NCBI GenBank assembly: GCA_902612805.1
Contig: CACMEY010000007.1
Location: 1 to 51,324, forward strand
From: an uncultured Alphaproteobacteria bacterium
Lineage (GTDB): Bacteria; Pseudomonadota; Alphaproteobacteria; HIMB59; GCA-002718135
Length of the DNA stretch: 51,324 bases
Direction of reading: 5' to 3'
Within the stretch, counting starts at the first letter, position 1, and each line of letters begins with the position of its first letter. The notes beneath the pieces are model-generated. The model did no database searches. It saw only the letters and a program-made list of their open reading frames with translations, and was not told the origin of the DNA. The position numbers were made by a program, and so were the translations under genes. Shown piece after piece: positions 17,364-25,640 of the stretch.

Positions 17364-17666
17364 TTAGTAATTTTCAACTATACTATACGTGTTTTCTTGA
17401 ACTATTTCTCCTAGCTTACTTCCATCATTAATCATAAGTTTTAAATCTGAATGACTTCTAACTAAGTCTCTGGTTTTACCTAAATATTCAAAATTATCAA
17501 AATTACAATTAAAAGAAATATGACCCCACATATTTCCAGACATAATTGCTATTGTGCATTTGTTAGCACCTTGATCTTTCCATAACTTTGCAAATTTTTT
17601 AACATTTTCCATTGCCTGATCGTTTTGACCAGGGAAAGGTTTCATAATCCATTGTATTCTAACCAT
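17364..17666 (-). CDS. Small DABB-like protein
   Basis: Protein of 100 aa with no signal sequence. It starts with VRIQWIMKPFPGQ and alternates strands and helices as in dimeric alpha/beta-barrel (ferredoxin-like) proteins such as ABM or EthD relatives. Contains a conserved-looking GHISFNCNF strand. A strong ribosome site (AGAAAGGAG) precedes the ATG. The function is unknown; the fold call is an inference from pattern, not a recognised family. Confidence 0.65.
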   Translation of the reverse strand: MVRIQWIMKPFPGQNDQAMENVKKFAKLWKDQGANKCTIAIMSGNMWGHISFNCNFDNFEYLGKTRDLVRSHSDLKLMINDGSKLGEIVQENTYSIVENY

Positions 17667-17686
17667 ATTTCTCCTTTCTAAATAAT

Positions 17687-18169
17687 TTAGTTTGGCATTT
17701 CTATTGACGTAACAAAGTTTAAGGTATCACCACCCATAAATTGAACACCATTTAAATAGCTACCTCCACCAGTCACACCTTCAAACTTACCTGTTCCCGA
17801 AATAAATGTCCAATCTCCTCCACCTTTAGCGGGTTCCCAATTTCCACTTGTCAGAAAAAGATCACCATCAGTATCATGAACTGTACACATAAAAAATCCT
17901 GCTAGAGGAATGCCATCTTTATTTGCAATACCTTTACCCTTACAGTCTGCCATAACTTCTTTAGGCCACCCTTCAGGAGCATCATCATAAATCCAAAAAG
18001 AATCATTGCTCCAGTTCCAAATTTGAGCTTCACTAGCTGTTACTATCGGTGCTTCAAAGCCACTTGTATTATATGCGGTTCCAGTAAATTCATATTTTTC
18101 ACCAGCAAATGCAGAGCCAAACATTAAAAAAATGGAAGACATCAAGATTAGTAAAAATTTATTTTTCAT
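17687..18169 (-). CDS. Secreted beta-barrel-like protein
   Basis: Protein of 160 aa. Signal peptide 1-22 (MKNKFLLILMSSIFLMFGSA, cleavage after AFA). The mature part is rich in Gly, Trp and Asp, with GTGKFEGVTGGGSY near the C-terminus. That motif is typical of allene-oxide-cyclase-like/DUF3224-type eight-stranded barrels. Two cysteines (ADCKGKG, FFMCTVHD) could form a periplasmic disulfide. It sits 20 nt upstream of the DABB-like gene. It may bind a small hydrophobic ligand, but this is an inference from the fold. Confidence 0.7.
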   Translation of the reverse strand: MKNKFLLILMSSIFLMFGSAFAGEKYEFTGTAYNTSGFEAPIVTASEAQIWNWSNDSFWIYDDAPEGWPKEVMADCKGKGIANKDGIPLAGFFMCTVHDTDGDLFLTSGNWEPAKGGGDWTFISGTGKFEGVTGGGSYLNGVQFMGGDTLNFVTSIEMPN

Positions 18170-18246
18170 ATTATTCCTCTTTTGTTTATATATTTTGATA
18201 TATTTTTATTTAGGTATTAAAATTTCACAGTTCAATAATAATTTCA

Positions 18247-18525
18247 TTACAGAACTTTTAATAAATCCTCATCATCAATCATTGCTTCAACTTGAGGAAA
18301 AGTACACATTGGTGCCCAACTCATCATAAAGCCGTGAAGTTTTTCATGACTTTCTGCATCTACAATTACATAACCATAGCCACTTGCTGAATTATGAACT
18401 CTAGCTATTTTAGTTACTCCTTCAGGAAATTCAGCATCTCTTTCTTCTTGAGTCATATTTTTAAATAACTCTTGTGCAGCTAATTTCTTATCTTCATATA
18501 CAACATACTTTAAGTGATATAACAT
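18247..18525 (-). CDS. Small DABB-like protein (DUF3303-like)
   Basis: Protein of 92 aa: MLYHLKYVVYEDKK, then an acidic helix, GYGYVIVDAESHEKLHGF and a strand with MCTFPQVEAMID. The order strand-helix-strand-strand with Gly-Tyr-Gly before strand 2 is the ferredoxin-like pattern of small DABB proteins. The DUF3303 resemblance is tentative. A ribosome site GAAAGGAT precedes it. It is the first gene of the minus-strand group; the repeated 38-bp element lies 40 bp upstream. Confidence 0.65.
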   Translation of the reverse strand: MLYHLKYVVYEDKKLAAQELFKNMTQEERDAEFPEGVTKIARVHNSASGYGYVIVDAESHEKLHGFMMSWAPMCTFPQVEAMIDDEDLLKVL

Positions 18526-18565
18526 TTTTTATCCTTTCAATTTAATTATCAAAAATTAATTTAAC

Positions 18566-18603
18566 ACCAACTAAGAAGATTGTTAATGGACTATGCTATA
18601 TAA
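18566..18603 (+). repeat. Repeated 37/38-bp element, copy B
   Basis: Second copy of the element at 16401-16437. It sits between divergent small genes. On the + strand its TGCTATATAA end lies about 95 bp before the SnoaL-like gene at 18699. On the minus strand TTAACA is 17 bp from TAAATT, upstream of the gene starting at 18525. It may be a promoter/operator for either or both. Confidence 0.65.
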
Positions 18604-18698
18604 ATATATCATGTCTATATTGCTTCCAAAGCATTTATCTAAGATTAAAAAATATGTAACAAAAGGTGATTAAGTTATTGCAAAAGAAAGGAAAAATT

Positions 18699-19067
18699 AT
18701 GGACTCAAAAGCATTAGTAGAACAATGTTACGATCTCTTTGGAAAAGGTGACATGGAAGGTTTTATGAATATAGTACACGATGATTTTATTTGGGTATAT
18801 CCAGGTGATAAGCATCCATTTTCTGGAACTCATAATAAAGAGGGTTTTCAAAAACAATTAATGAAAACTCCTGAGCTCTGGACCAATTTTAAAGTTACGA
18901 TAGAATCAATGATCAGCGAAGGTGATAAAGTTTTTGTAAATGCAAAAGCAACTGCTGAAGGCATGAATACAATTTTTGGACACTATATGGAAGTAAAAGA
19001 TGATAAGTTGTCAAAGTTTATCGCTTATGATGATACTTTAAGTATGTTTAATGCAATGAAAAAATAG
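18699..19067 (+). CDS. SnoaL/NTF2-like protein
   Basis: Protein of 122 aa with the cone-like NTF2 fold pattern: MDSKALVEQCYDLFGKGDMEGFM, DDFIWVYPG, FSGTHNKEGFQKQL, then four strands. Members act as isomerases, cyclases or ligand-binding proteins. A GTG at 18666 would add 11 residues, but AAAGGA 8 nt before ATG 18699 fixes the start there. The KFIAYDDT ending is typical of SnoaL_2 proteins. It is followed by a terminator hairpin. Confidence 0.8.
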   Translation: MDSKALVEQCYDLFGKGDMEGFMNIVHDDFIWVYPGDKHPFSGTHNKEGFQKQLMKTPELWTNFKVTIESMISEGDKVFVNAKATAEGMNTIFGHYMEVKDDKLSKFIAYDDTLSMFNAMKK

Positions 19068-19087
19068 ATTTTATAAAAATTTCATTA

Positions 19088-19116
19088 GAGGGGATTAACT
19101 CCCCTCAAATGTTTTT
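19088..19116 (+). terminator. Intrinsic terminator after SnoaL-like gene
   Basis: GAGGGGA (19088-19094) and TCCCCTC (19100-19106) form a perfect 7-bp GC-rich stem with loop TTAAC. A T-run occurs at 19112-19116, five nt beyond the stem, which is a little far but usable. Confidence 0.65.
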
Positions 19117-19156
19117 AAAAGAATACAAATTTTAATTTTAAGAAAGGAGTTTAATT

Positions 19157-19432
19157 ATGAAAATCATATCACACGCAAAAATTACTAAAGGTTATGAGCA
19201 TTGGAAACAAGCGTTTGATGAAAACGATAGTTTAAGACAAGAATATGGGGTTACTGTATTAGCTTATGGACATCCCAAAGATAATAAAGATTAAATTTAT
19301 ACAGTTCTTAAGGTTGAATCTATGGAGCGAATGCAAGAAATGCTCAATTTACCTTCAATGGTAAAATTAAGAACAGAAGCAGGAGTAGATCTTGAAACTC
19401 AAACATTAATTATGTTAAAAGGTGGAAATTAA
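19157..19432 (+). pseudogene. DABB-like gene broken by a nonsense codon
   Basis: Reads MKIISHAKITKGYEHWKQAF and on to a 92-codon frame, with one internal TAA at 19292-19294. Its close paralog at 21115 has AAA (Lys) at the aligned position: GHPKDNKD-stop-IYTVLKVESMERMQE here against GHPKDDETKIYQVLEIESMEKMQE there. A good ribosome site (AAAGGAG) remains. The 3' half keeps the reading frame to LETQTLIML, so the damage is probably recent, a single A-to-T change, or a sequencing error. A 45-aa product could still be made. Confidence 0.85.
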
Positions 19433-19438
19433 TATAAT

Positions 19439-19867
19439 ATGTCTAATCCTTTTATTTTAATAGCTAGAATACGTGTAAAAGAAGGTAAGATTGAAGAGTA
19501 TCTCAAGATAGCAAAAGAAGCTGATAACGCCGTTAATGCATCAGAACCAGATATGCTCATTCATACCTTTGATCAAGATCCAACAGATCCATTAGAATTT
19601 ACTTGGAGTGAAGTCTACCGAACAAGTGAAGCAATGGTTCATCACATTAATAACCCTCCTGTTGTAGCTTATGTAGAAAAACATCAAGAAATAGCCGATA
19701 AATTTGAAATAGAAGTTTACGGAAATATTACCGATGAGACTATTAAAGCAATTGAGGCTCTCAATGTACCCTTCAAACACTTTAAAACAACAGAAGTTGG
19801 TTACATAAGAAAAGAAAAATTTATTCAATTTAATGAAAAAAAGCACTCTAGTTTGAGTGCTTCTTAA
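19439..19867 (+). CDS. Antibiotic-biosynthesis-monooxygenase-like (ABM) protein
   Basis: Protein of 142 aa. FILIARIRVKEGKIEEYLKI, then MLIHTFDQDPTDPLEFTWSE and a helix with VVAYVEKHQEI form the ABM/DABB domain (about 1-100). A C-terminal extension of about 40 residues follows. ABM proteins are cofactor-free oxygenases, or are quinone- or haem-binding. It starts 6 nt after the broken paralog. Its last codons contain the hairpin that terminates the convergent GYD gene. Confidence 0.8.
   Translation: MSNPFILIARIRVKEGKIEEYLKIAKEADNAVNASEPDMLIHTFDQDPTDPLEFTWSEVYRTSEAMVHHINNPPVVAYVEKHQEIADKFEIEVYGNITDETIKAIEALNVPFKHFKTTEVGYIRKEKFIQFNEKKHSSLSAS
19836..19862 (-). terminator. Minus-strand terminator inside the ABM coding end
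   Basis: AAGCACTC (19841-19848) and GAGTGCTT (19855-19862) give a perfect 8-bp stem with a 6-nt loop. On the minus strand the stem is followed by seven T (complement of 19836-19842, overlapping the stem base), so it terminates the GYD gene that stops at 19869. The sequence also encodes the ABM C-terminus. Confidence 0.8.
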
Positions 19868-19868
19868 A

Positions 19869-20186
19869 TTAAGAAGTAGGAGGAGAAAAATCTACTTTAT
19901 TTCCCATTTCTCTTACTTTGTTTAAATCAACTGACTCTAAAGTTACTGCTTCTGTAAGAGTTCCTGCTGCTTTTGCTTTTAAAGCACATGCAGCCATACT
20001 TTCAAATGACTCTGCCTCTGCAATCATGACAAAATCATACTGACCTCTTGTTATATGATAATCAATTAATTTACCTCCAACACTGCTAACCATTTTTTCC
20101 ATAGCTGCTTTTCTGTCTGAGTCTCCATTAATTATACCATCTGCACCTTTTTGGGAATAAATACCAAGTGATACAAAAATTGACAT
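19869..20186 (-). CDS. GYD-domain protein
   Basis: Protein of 105 aa of the GYD family (a DABB-fold domain). It shows FVSLGIYSQKGADGI, the SSVGGKLIDYHITRGQYDFVMIAEAES core with YDFV, and MAACALKAKAAGTL. The function of the family is unknown. The ribosome site AAAGGAGG lies 7 nt before the ATG. It is monocistronic, with its own terminator. Confidence 0.85.
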   Translation of the reverse strand: MSIFVSLGIYSQKGADGIINGDSDRKAAMEKMVSSVGGKLIDYHITRGQYDFVMIAEAESFESMAACALKAKAAGTLTEAVTLESVDLNKVREMGNKVDFSPPTS

Positions 20187-20420
20187 TTAATATCCTCCTT
20201 TCAATTTAATTATAAATTAATATAGAATTTTTTATTAAAAATTTATCAAGATCAACAATCTTTTTATTAATTAAACTAAAAGGTTTGAATAACTATTCGT
20301 CAATATTTATTATTTTTTATTAATAATATTTTTTGCTTAACTTAATTATTATTCAATAATAGAATATTCATAAAATTGTAAAATTTAAATTTTAAATTTT
20401 AAAAAAACAAAAGGAGATTT

Positions 20421-20741
20421 ATGTTATTTAAAAAATTACAAAAAGCATTTGAAGAAAAAGATGCAAAAGCTCATAGAGCTCTTTTCCATGAAGATCATGA
20501 ATTTATTAGTCACAAGCAAAATAAAGTTTTTAAAAAAAGTGAAGGAAGTGAAGAACAAACATTAGAAATGTTTAATAATATTACCCAAGATAAAGTTCGT
20601 TGTATTTATGAAAATGATGAAATTTTAGTTACACATCGCTTTAATACTTATGCATCTGGCGATAAAGAAGCTTTAATGATGGTTGCATTAAAAAAAGATG
20701 GATTAATTTGGAGAACAGAGACTGGCGCTACAGAAATGTAA
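20421..20741 (+). CDS. NTF2/SnoaL-like protein
   Basis: Protein of 106 aa: LFKKLQKAFEEKDAKAHRALFHEDHEFISH, a middle with a charged helix, then strands VRCIYENDEILVTHRF and MMVALKKDGLIWRTETG. This is the NTF2-like cone fold. The ribosome site AAAGGAG is 6 nt upstream. It is first in a three-gene + strand run (20421, 20767, 21115). The upstream 234 bp are extremely AT-rich and hold nothing recognised beyond A/T inverted repeats. Confidence 0.75.
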   Translation: MLFKKLQKAFEEKDAKAHRALFHEDHEFISHKQNKVFKKSEGSEEQTLEMFNNITQDKVRCIYENDEILVTHRFNTYASGDKEALMMVALKKDGLIWRTETGATEM

Positions 20742-20766
20742 ATAAACTTATTTTTAAGGAGGATTT

Positions 20767-21090
20767 ATGAAAAAAGGATATTGGGTAGGACAAGTAAAAG
20801 AAATTAAAAATGAAGAAAAATGGGGTCAATATTTAGAAAAATTTATGAATATTGTTGCTGAGGAGGCAGAAAAGAAATCAGGAAATTTTGTTCCTACTGC
20901 TAGCAGTGAACCAAAGTTCTATATTCAAAAGAATTTTGATTTATTATATTCAGCAGTTGTTGAATTTAATAGCGTACAAGATGCAATAGATGGGTACAAT
21001 GATCCTCGTTATCAAGAAGCTTTGGCACATTTAGGCGAAAATAAAGAGGATGTTGTTGTGAGAAATTTGGTAATTATAGAAGCAAATTAA
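20767..21090 (+). CDS. DUF1330-like protein
   Basis: Protein of 107 aa. KGYWVGQVKEIKNEEKWGQYLEKF and the typical VEFNSVQDAIDGYNDPRYQEAL (short extracts of a continuous match) are the DUF1330 signature: a DABB-fold protein with 'YNDPxYQ' near residue 75. Function unknown. The ribosome site is AAGGAGG. It is cotranscribed with its neighbours (25-nt gaps). Confidence 0.85.
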   Translation: MKKGYWVGQVKEIKNEEKWGQYLEKFMNIVAEEAEKKSGNFVPTASSEPKFYIQKNFDLLYSAVVEFNSVQDAIDGYNDPRYQEALAHLGENKEDVVVRNLVIIEAN

Positions 21091-21114
21091 ATAAATAGAA
21101 AAAAAGGAAGTATT

Positions 21115-21384
21115 ATGAAAATTATTATGAATGTTAGATTAAAAGAAGGTTATGAAAAATGGAAAAATCTTTTTCTCAGTGTTGATACTCATAGAGAAAA
21201 ATATGGAATAAAAGTTTTAGCATATGGCCACCCTAAAGATGATGAAACTAAAATTTATCAAGTATTAGAGATTGAATCGATGGAAAAAATGCAAGAAGCA
21301 ATGCAAGATCCAGAATTAGCAAAACTTAGAACTGATGCTGGTGTTGATTTAGATAGCCAAGAATTAGTTTTCTTGGTCGAGTAG
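21115..21384 (+). CDS. Small DABB-like protein, intact paralog of 19157
   Basis: Protein of 89 aa: MKIIMNVRLKEGYEKWKNLF, VLAYGHPKDDETKIYQVLE, then MEKMQEAMQDPELAKLRTDAG. It is about half identical to the broken gene at 19157-19432. The beta-alpha-beta-beta-alpha-beta pattern and 'FxSVDxHREKYGI' region suggest a ferredoxin-like fold. Function unknown. It ends the three-gene run, before a terminator-like hairpin. Confidence 0.75.
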   Translation: MKIIMNVRLKEGYEKWKNLFLSVDTHREKYGIKVLAYGHPKDDETKIYQVLEIESMEKMQEAMQDPELAKLRTDAGVDLDSQELVFLVE

Positions 21385-21413
21385 ATAAATAAAAAATAAA
21401 ACACTATATATTC

Positions 21414-21455
21414 ATGGGGTATAAAGCCCTCTCCACTGAGGGAGTTTTGCCCCAT
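21414..21455. terminator. Nested hairpin between convergent genes
   Basis: Outer arms ATGGGG (21414-21419) and CCCCAT (21450-21455) enclose a second stem CCCTC (21427-21431)/GAGGG (21438-21442) followed by AGTTTT. It probably terminates the + strand run; it may also serve the convergent GMC operon. Confidence 0.6.
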
Positions 21456-21488
21456 TAAGATCAATTGATTAGTATTTTCTTGAATAAA

Positions 21489-23096
21489 TTAGTGATTTGA
21501 CCTCAATAATAAGTCTGTAGCTTTATCTGCTATTGCCATAGCTGGGGCATTAGTATTAGCACCGACAATTGTTGGCATCATTGACACATCAAAAACTCTT
21601 AAATTTTTTATTCCCTTCACTTCAAGTTTTGTATTTAAAACTGCCATATCATCATTATCTTTACCCATTTTACACGTTCCTACGGGGTGCCAATTCGTTT
21701 TAATCATCTTTTTTGAATAATTAATGAGATCTTCATCTGAATTAATAGATCGACCAGGCACTGTTTCTTCCAGAACAATATCAGATAAAGGTTTTGTTTG
21801 AATAACCTTTCTTGCAAGCTTTACCGCATTTAACATAACATTCATATCATCTTCATGACTTAAGAAATTTGGATCAATAAGAGGTAAATCTAATGGGTTG
21901 GAAGATTGAATTCTAACCTCACCTCGTGATTTTGGATTCATTAGACAAGATGTAAGAGTTAAACCGTGATCAGGTTTTATGCCTTTTGTATCTCTATCGG
22001 TATACATTATGGGCACGCAATACAGTTTAATTTTAGGATCTTTTTTATCTTCTAAATTTTCTGGATTAAAAAAAGAGCAACTATCAACACCTTGAGATCG
22101 AACAGGCCCTGAATTAAATAATAAATACTGAATTCCATTTTTTATCATTCGCCACCCTTCATCTTGTTTATAATAACTATAACCAGCTTTTACTCTAGAG
22201 ATAACAGGAACTTCATGATGATCTTGCAAATTTTTACCTACACCTTTTAAATTTTCAATTACTGGAATATTAAATTGTTGTAATTGCTCTTCTTCCCCTA
22301 TTCCAGAATGCATTAAAATTTTAGGTGTTATGTATGCTCCTGATGTTAAAATAATATCATTTGCAAAATATTTAGTTGGTTTACCATTTGATATACATTC
22401 AACACCAATTGCTTTTTTTTGATCAAGAATAACTTTTGTTACAATAGAACTAGTCTTAATTTCTAAATTTTTATTATTAGTTTTTGATTTTAAAAAGGCA
22501 CTATACACATCACACCTTTTGCCATTACCAATGGTGTATTGCATAGTTCCTACTCCATATTGATCACCATCATTGAAATCATCATTATAAGGCAAACCCA
22601 TGGTTTGCATTGTTTTGATATATAAGTTTGTACCTTCTACAATATAACCAGGATCAGAAACTTTTAAGTTACCTTTGTTTCCATGATATTCATTTTGAAT
22701 ACGTTGATTATCTTCAAGTTTAACAAAATGTTTAAGTAAAGAGTTCCAATTCCAATTACTATCTTCACTCTCCTCTTCCCATTTATCATAATCTGATGGT
22801 TTGCCTCGCATATATACCATTCCATTTACTTTTGAGCCTCCTCCAAGTGTTTTGGCTTGTGCTATAAAATGCTGACGGTTATTTAATTGTTTTTGCGGAA
22901 TAGACTCATAAAATTTTAAGAATGGACTATTTTCTAAACCTTTAATCCAACCAGCTGGCATCGATAAAAGTAAATTATTTGATTTAATTCCTTCTTCTAA
23001 AATTAAAACAGAAGCACCGTGATCAATTAATTTTGTTGCTGTAATAATTCCTGACGTTCCACCACCAGCTATTATGAAATCATATATTTTTGTCAT
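21489..23096 (-). CDS. GMC-family FAD oxidoreductase (choline/alcohol dehydrogenase-like)
   Basis: Flavoprotein of 535 aa, the usual length of BetA/AlkJ-type enzymes. FAD binding GGGTSG (11-16) with ILEEG after it; GMC signature LGGGSKVNGMVYMRG (about 84-98); C-terminal active-site His in NWHPVGTCKMG and Asn in VGANTNAPAMAIADKA. It oxidises an alcohol to aldehyde, with electrons passing to a quinone or oxygen. The specific substrate is not readable; the N-terminal half is like non-choline GMC members. It is the last gene of a minus-strand operon EamA - DUF4242 - MFS - GMC. The AlkB-like hydroxylase nearby (25641, other strand) could supply alcohols, but that is an inference. Confidence 0.9.
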   Translation of the reverse strand: MTKIYDFIIAGGGTSGIITATKLIDHGASVLILEEGIKSNNLLLSMPAGWIKGLENSPFLKFYESIPQKQLNNRQHFIAQAKTLGGGSKVNGMVYMRGKPSDYDKWEEESEDSNWNWNSLLKHFVKLEDNQRIQNEYHGNKGNLKVSDPGYIVEGTNLYIKTMQTMGLPYNDDFNDGDQYGVGTMQYTIGNGKRCDVYSAFLKSKTNNKNLEIKTSSIVTKVILDQKKAIGVECISNGKPTKYFANDIILTSGAYITPKILMHSGIGEEEQLQQFNIPVIENLKGVGKNLQDHHEVPVISRVKAGYSYYKQDEGWRMIKNGIQYLLFNSGPVRSQGVDSCSFFNPENLEDKKDPKIKLYCVPIMYTDRDTKGIKPDHGLTLTSCLMNPKSRGEVRIQSSNPLDLPLIDPNFLSHEDDMNVMLNAVKLARKVIQTKPLSDIVLEETVPGRSINSDEDLINYSKKMIKTNWHPVGTCKMGKDNDDMAVLNTKLEVKGIKNLRVFDVSMMPTIVGANTNAPAMAIADKATDLLLRSNH

Positions 23097-23140
23097 TAAT
23101 AATTTCTATAGAAATAGTAAATTCTTACAATAAAATAAAA

Positions 23141-24280
23141 TTATTTATTTAATTGATTAATAAAGTAAATAAACAATAATCCATTAAATGCCCAAATAAA
23201 ACAAAGAGCGATAACATTAAAAGTTAAACCGAATGTTTCCGCTGAAAATCCAATTATAGCTGGTCCTATTAGAAAGCCAGAGAATGCAATTGTTGTGATA
23301 TTTGCAGCAGTGATTGATATACTTTCATTAGTATATTTTAAACCTTGCATTAAAACGACTGGATAAAAATTTGAAGTGGAGAGAGCAAATAAAAATACTG
23401 CAAAAATAATAATATAAATATTCGCTGTTAAAATAGAAATAAAGAAAATCAAACAACCAACTAAACCAAAATAACCTGCTGCAAATTTTACACCGTAAGC
23501 ATTAACAATTTTTTCACCATATATTCTGCCTATAAATTCTCCACCTCCCCAACAAAGAATTGATAATGATGCAACATACAAGGATGCATTAAGATCTCTT
23601 TTTAACCATAATGGTGTCCATTCTAGCATAATACCAACTGTACCCATAAATATTGCTAAATTTAATCCAAAGAATAAAACTTTTCTTTCAGGTATTTTAA
23701 ATTTAGCTAATTTTTCATAGTAATCATTTTCAGAAGATAAACCAAATATGAATGTAAGAATGATAATTAAAGTTAAAAAGAATATTAAACCTATAAAAAT
23801 ATGAGGTGGATATAAATTTAAATAAAAAAATAAACTTGCAAAAATACCACTAATAATAAAACCAAAACTAAATGAAGCTTGCTGGTATGTTTGATAAATT
23901 CTTTTGGTTTTATTTTCAATAAAGTTAGTACTACTAGCGATAGTAGGGAAAATTAAACCTGCAGCTATTGATAATGGAATACTTGAAAGAAAAAAAATTT
24001 GTATATTATTTGCCGTAATGAAAATGTACGGAAAAATAGCAAAACTTAATTGACCCAACATTAAAGTTTTAGTGGTACCAATAAGTGGAACAATTACTCT
24101 TCCTGATAATTGACTAAAAATAAGTTGAAGAACTGCAAAAATTGTAAACCAAATTCCTAAATCAGTTTCTTTTATCCCAACTCTGTCAAATAACCATGGA
24201 ATATTTGTAACAGTAATTCCCCAGGTAAAAGCCAAAGCAAACCCATTCAAGCATATTGCAAAAAATGCTTTTCTATACAT
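23141..24280 (-). CDS. MFS transporter (paralog 3)
   Basis: Protein of 379 aa with 12 TM helices, related to the tandem pair at 13867-16213: it shares VPLIGTTKTLMLGQL after helix 2 and GPAIIGFSAETFGLTFN near helix 11. It lies between the DUF4242 gene (25 nt) and the GMC gene (44 nt), so it may import the GMC substrate. Confidence 0.85.
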   Translation of the reverse strand: MYRKAFFAICLNGFALAFTWGITVTNIPWLFDRVGIKETDLGIWFTIFAVLQLIFSQLSGRVIVPLIGTTKTLMLGQLSFAIFPYIFITANNIQIFFLSSIPLSIAAGLIFPTIASSTNFIENKTKRIYQTYQQASFSFGFIISGIFASLFFYLNLYPPHIFIGLIFFLTLIIILTFIFGLSSENDYYEKLAKFKIPERKVLFFGLNLAIFMGTVGIMLEWTPLWLKRDLNASLYVASLSILCWGGGEFIGRIYGEKIVNAYGVKFAAGYFGLVGCLIFFISILTANIYIIIFAVFLFALSTSNFYPVVLMQGLKYTNESISITAANITTIAFSGFLIGPAIIGFSAETFGLTFNVIALCFIWAFNGLLFIYFINQLNK

Positions 24281-24305
24281 TCTTACCTAATACAATTTAT
24301 TAAAT

Positions 24306-24593
24306 TTAAGAAATAGTTGAAGTATTGTGTTTAATAATACCTGATATTTCAATTATTTCAGAAGCAACTCCACCAGATCTTTCAGCATGTTCTTTAATGA
24401 GATCTTCAGAAGCAGCATTATATATACAATAAATTGCATCATTTAGAACATAACTTTGTTCTTGTTGTATTTCTTTTCCTTCCTCTCTCATTTCAATAAG
24501 TGCCTTTTCAGACTCTTTAGCCCCTTTATCAAGATCATTAGAAGGAGTTTTGGAAACTCCAGGTATTTCTCTTTTAATTAAAAATTTTTTCAT
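24306..24593 (-). CDS. DUF4242 protein (SCO4226-like fold)
   Basis: Protein of 95 aa. KKFLIKREIPGV at the start, then a helix, EQSYVLNDAIYCIYNAASEDLIKEHAERSG, and ISGIIKH match the DUF4242 pattern. SCO4226 of this group is a nickel-binding ferredoxin-like protein; the key metal residues are not confirmed here. Lies in the EamA-MFS-GMC operon. No strong ribosome site upstream (weak TTTTTC region). Confidence 0.82.
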   Translation of the reverse strand: MKKFLIKREIPGVSKTPSNDLDKGAKESEKALIEMREEGKEIQQEQSYVLNDAIYCIYNAASEDLIKEHAERSGGVASEIIEISGIIKHNTSTIS

Positions 24594-24641
24594 ATATTTT
24601 TCTTAATATTATTTTGTAATTGTTACAATATTATTAAACTA

Positions 24642-25577
24642 TTAAGTTCTAAGAGTAGTTTTGGATACAACTAATTCTTCACGTTTATTTTCTCTAAATA
24701 CAACAAAGATACCACTTACCATAATAAGAAAAATTCCAATAAATGAGTTTGTATCTGGTACTTCAGAAAAAATAATAATTCCTATTATTATAGCAAAAAT
24801 TAAATGGACATACTCAGTTATACTGTTAACTAAAGGTGACCCTACTCTGTACGCTGCAATCAAACAAAATATTCCAAGACTTCCAGTTGTAGAGATAAAA
24901 AGTATTAATCCAATAAATTGAAGATCATTAAGTATCCAGGGATTACTAAGAATAGAAAAAATCGATAAATTAAAGTTTGAATTATGTAATAAAATACTAA
25001 TTGCGCTTCCTCCAACAAATGCACCTATATAAATATGAAAAGTTTGTTGAAATAAATTATCATTTTTTGCAGTTTTTTTTGCCAATGTCATTGATAATGC
25101 ATAGGTGGCTGCAGCAATTATTGGAAATAACATATAAATATTTATGTCATTAAATTCTGGCTTGATGATTAAAAGTGTTCCGCTAAAACCAACAAAAATT
25201 GAAAATATTCTATTCAAGCCAATTTTTATATTCAGAATAAAGTAAGAATAAATAGTAATAAAAAATGGACTCACAAAAAATAAACTTGTTGCTTCTGCTA
25301 AAGTGATTTGACTCAATGAAATAAAAAATAAGGTAAAGCCGAAGAAGAATGTCGAGCCCCTAAAAATAGCTATATAAGGATGTGCAGTCCCAAAGAAAAT
25401 TGGTTGTTTTGTGTAAATTAAATATAGATATAACAAAGAAAATCCTACCCCTCCTCTAAATACGAGTATTTGCATTAAAGAAGCATCATGGATGGTGTAT
25501 TTTATTAAAACGTCCTGGGTAATGATGAATAACATCCCCACAATAATTAAAATAAGACCTTTTATGTTATTATTCAT
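24642..25577 (-). CDS. EamA/DMT-family transporter
   Basis: Inner-membrane protein of 311 aa with ten TM helices in two EamA repeats (about 5-140 and 150-295). Typical FRGGVGFSLLYLYL and the EYVHLIFAIIIGIIIFSEVP ending are visible. Metabolite efflux or uptake; the substrate is not known. First gene of the minus-strand operon; divergent from the AlkB-like gene, with 60 bp between starts. Confidence 0.88.
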   Translation of the reverse strand: MNNNIKGLILIIVGMLFIITQDVLIKYTIHDASLMQILVFRGGVGFSLLYLYLIYTKQPIFFGTAHPYIAIFRGSTFFFGFTLFFISLSQITLAEATSLFFVSPFFITIYSYFILNIKIGLNRIFSIFVGFSGTLLIIKPEFNDINIYMLFPIIAAATYALSMTLAKKTAKNDNLFQQTFHIYIGAFVGGSAISILLHNSNFNLSIFSILSNPWILNDLQFIGLILFISTTGSLGIFCLIAAYRVGSPLVNSITEYVHLIFAIIIGIIIFSEVPDTNSFIGIFLIMVSGIFVVFRENKREELVVSKTTLRT

Positions 25578-25640
25578 ATAAATTTTTTTAGATCAATTTA
25601 GGTATTAGTTTAGAAAAAAAAATAATATATAATTATTTTG

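Noticed and set aside
18132..18329. + strand frame over the secreted-protein start
   Set aside because: Overlaps the signal peptide of one gene and the end of another; no ribosome site and unsupported product.
20187..20420. Possible RNA element before the NTF2-like gene
   Set aside because: Only A/T inverted repeats of low complexity; no conserved motif.
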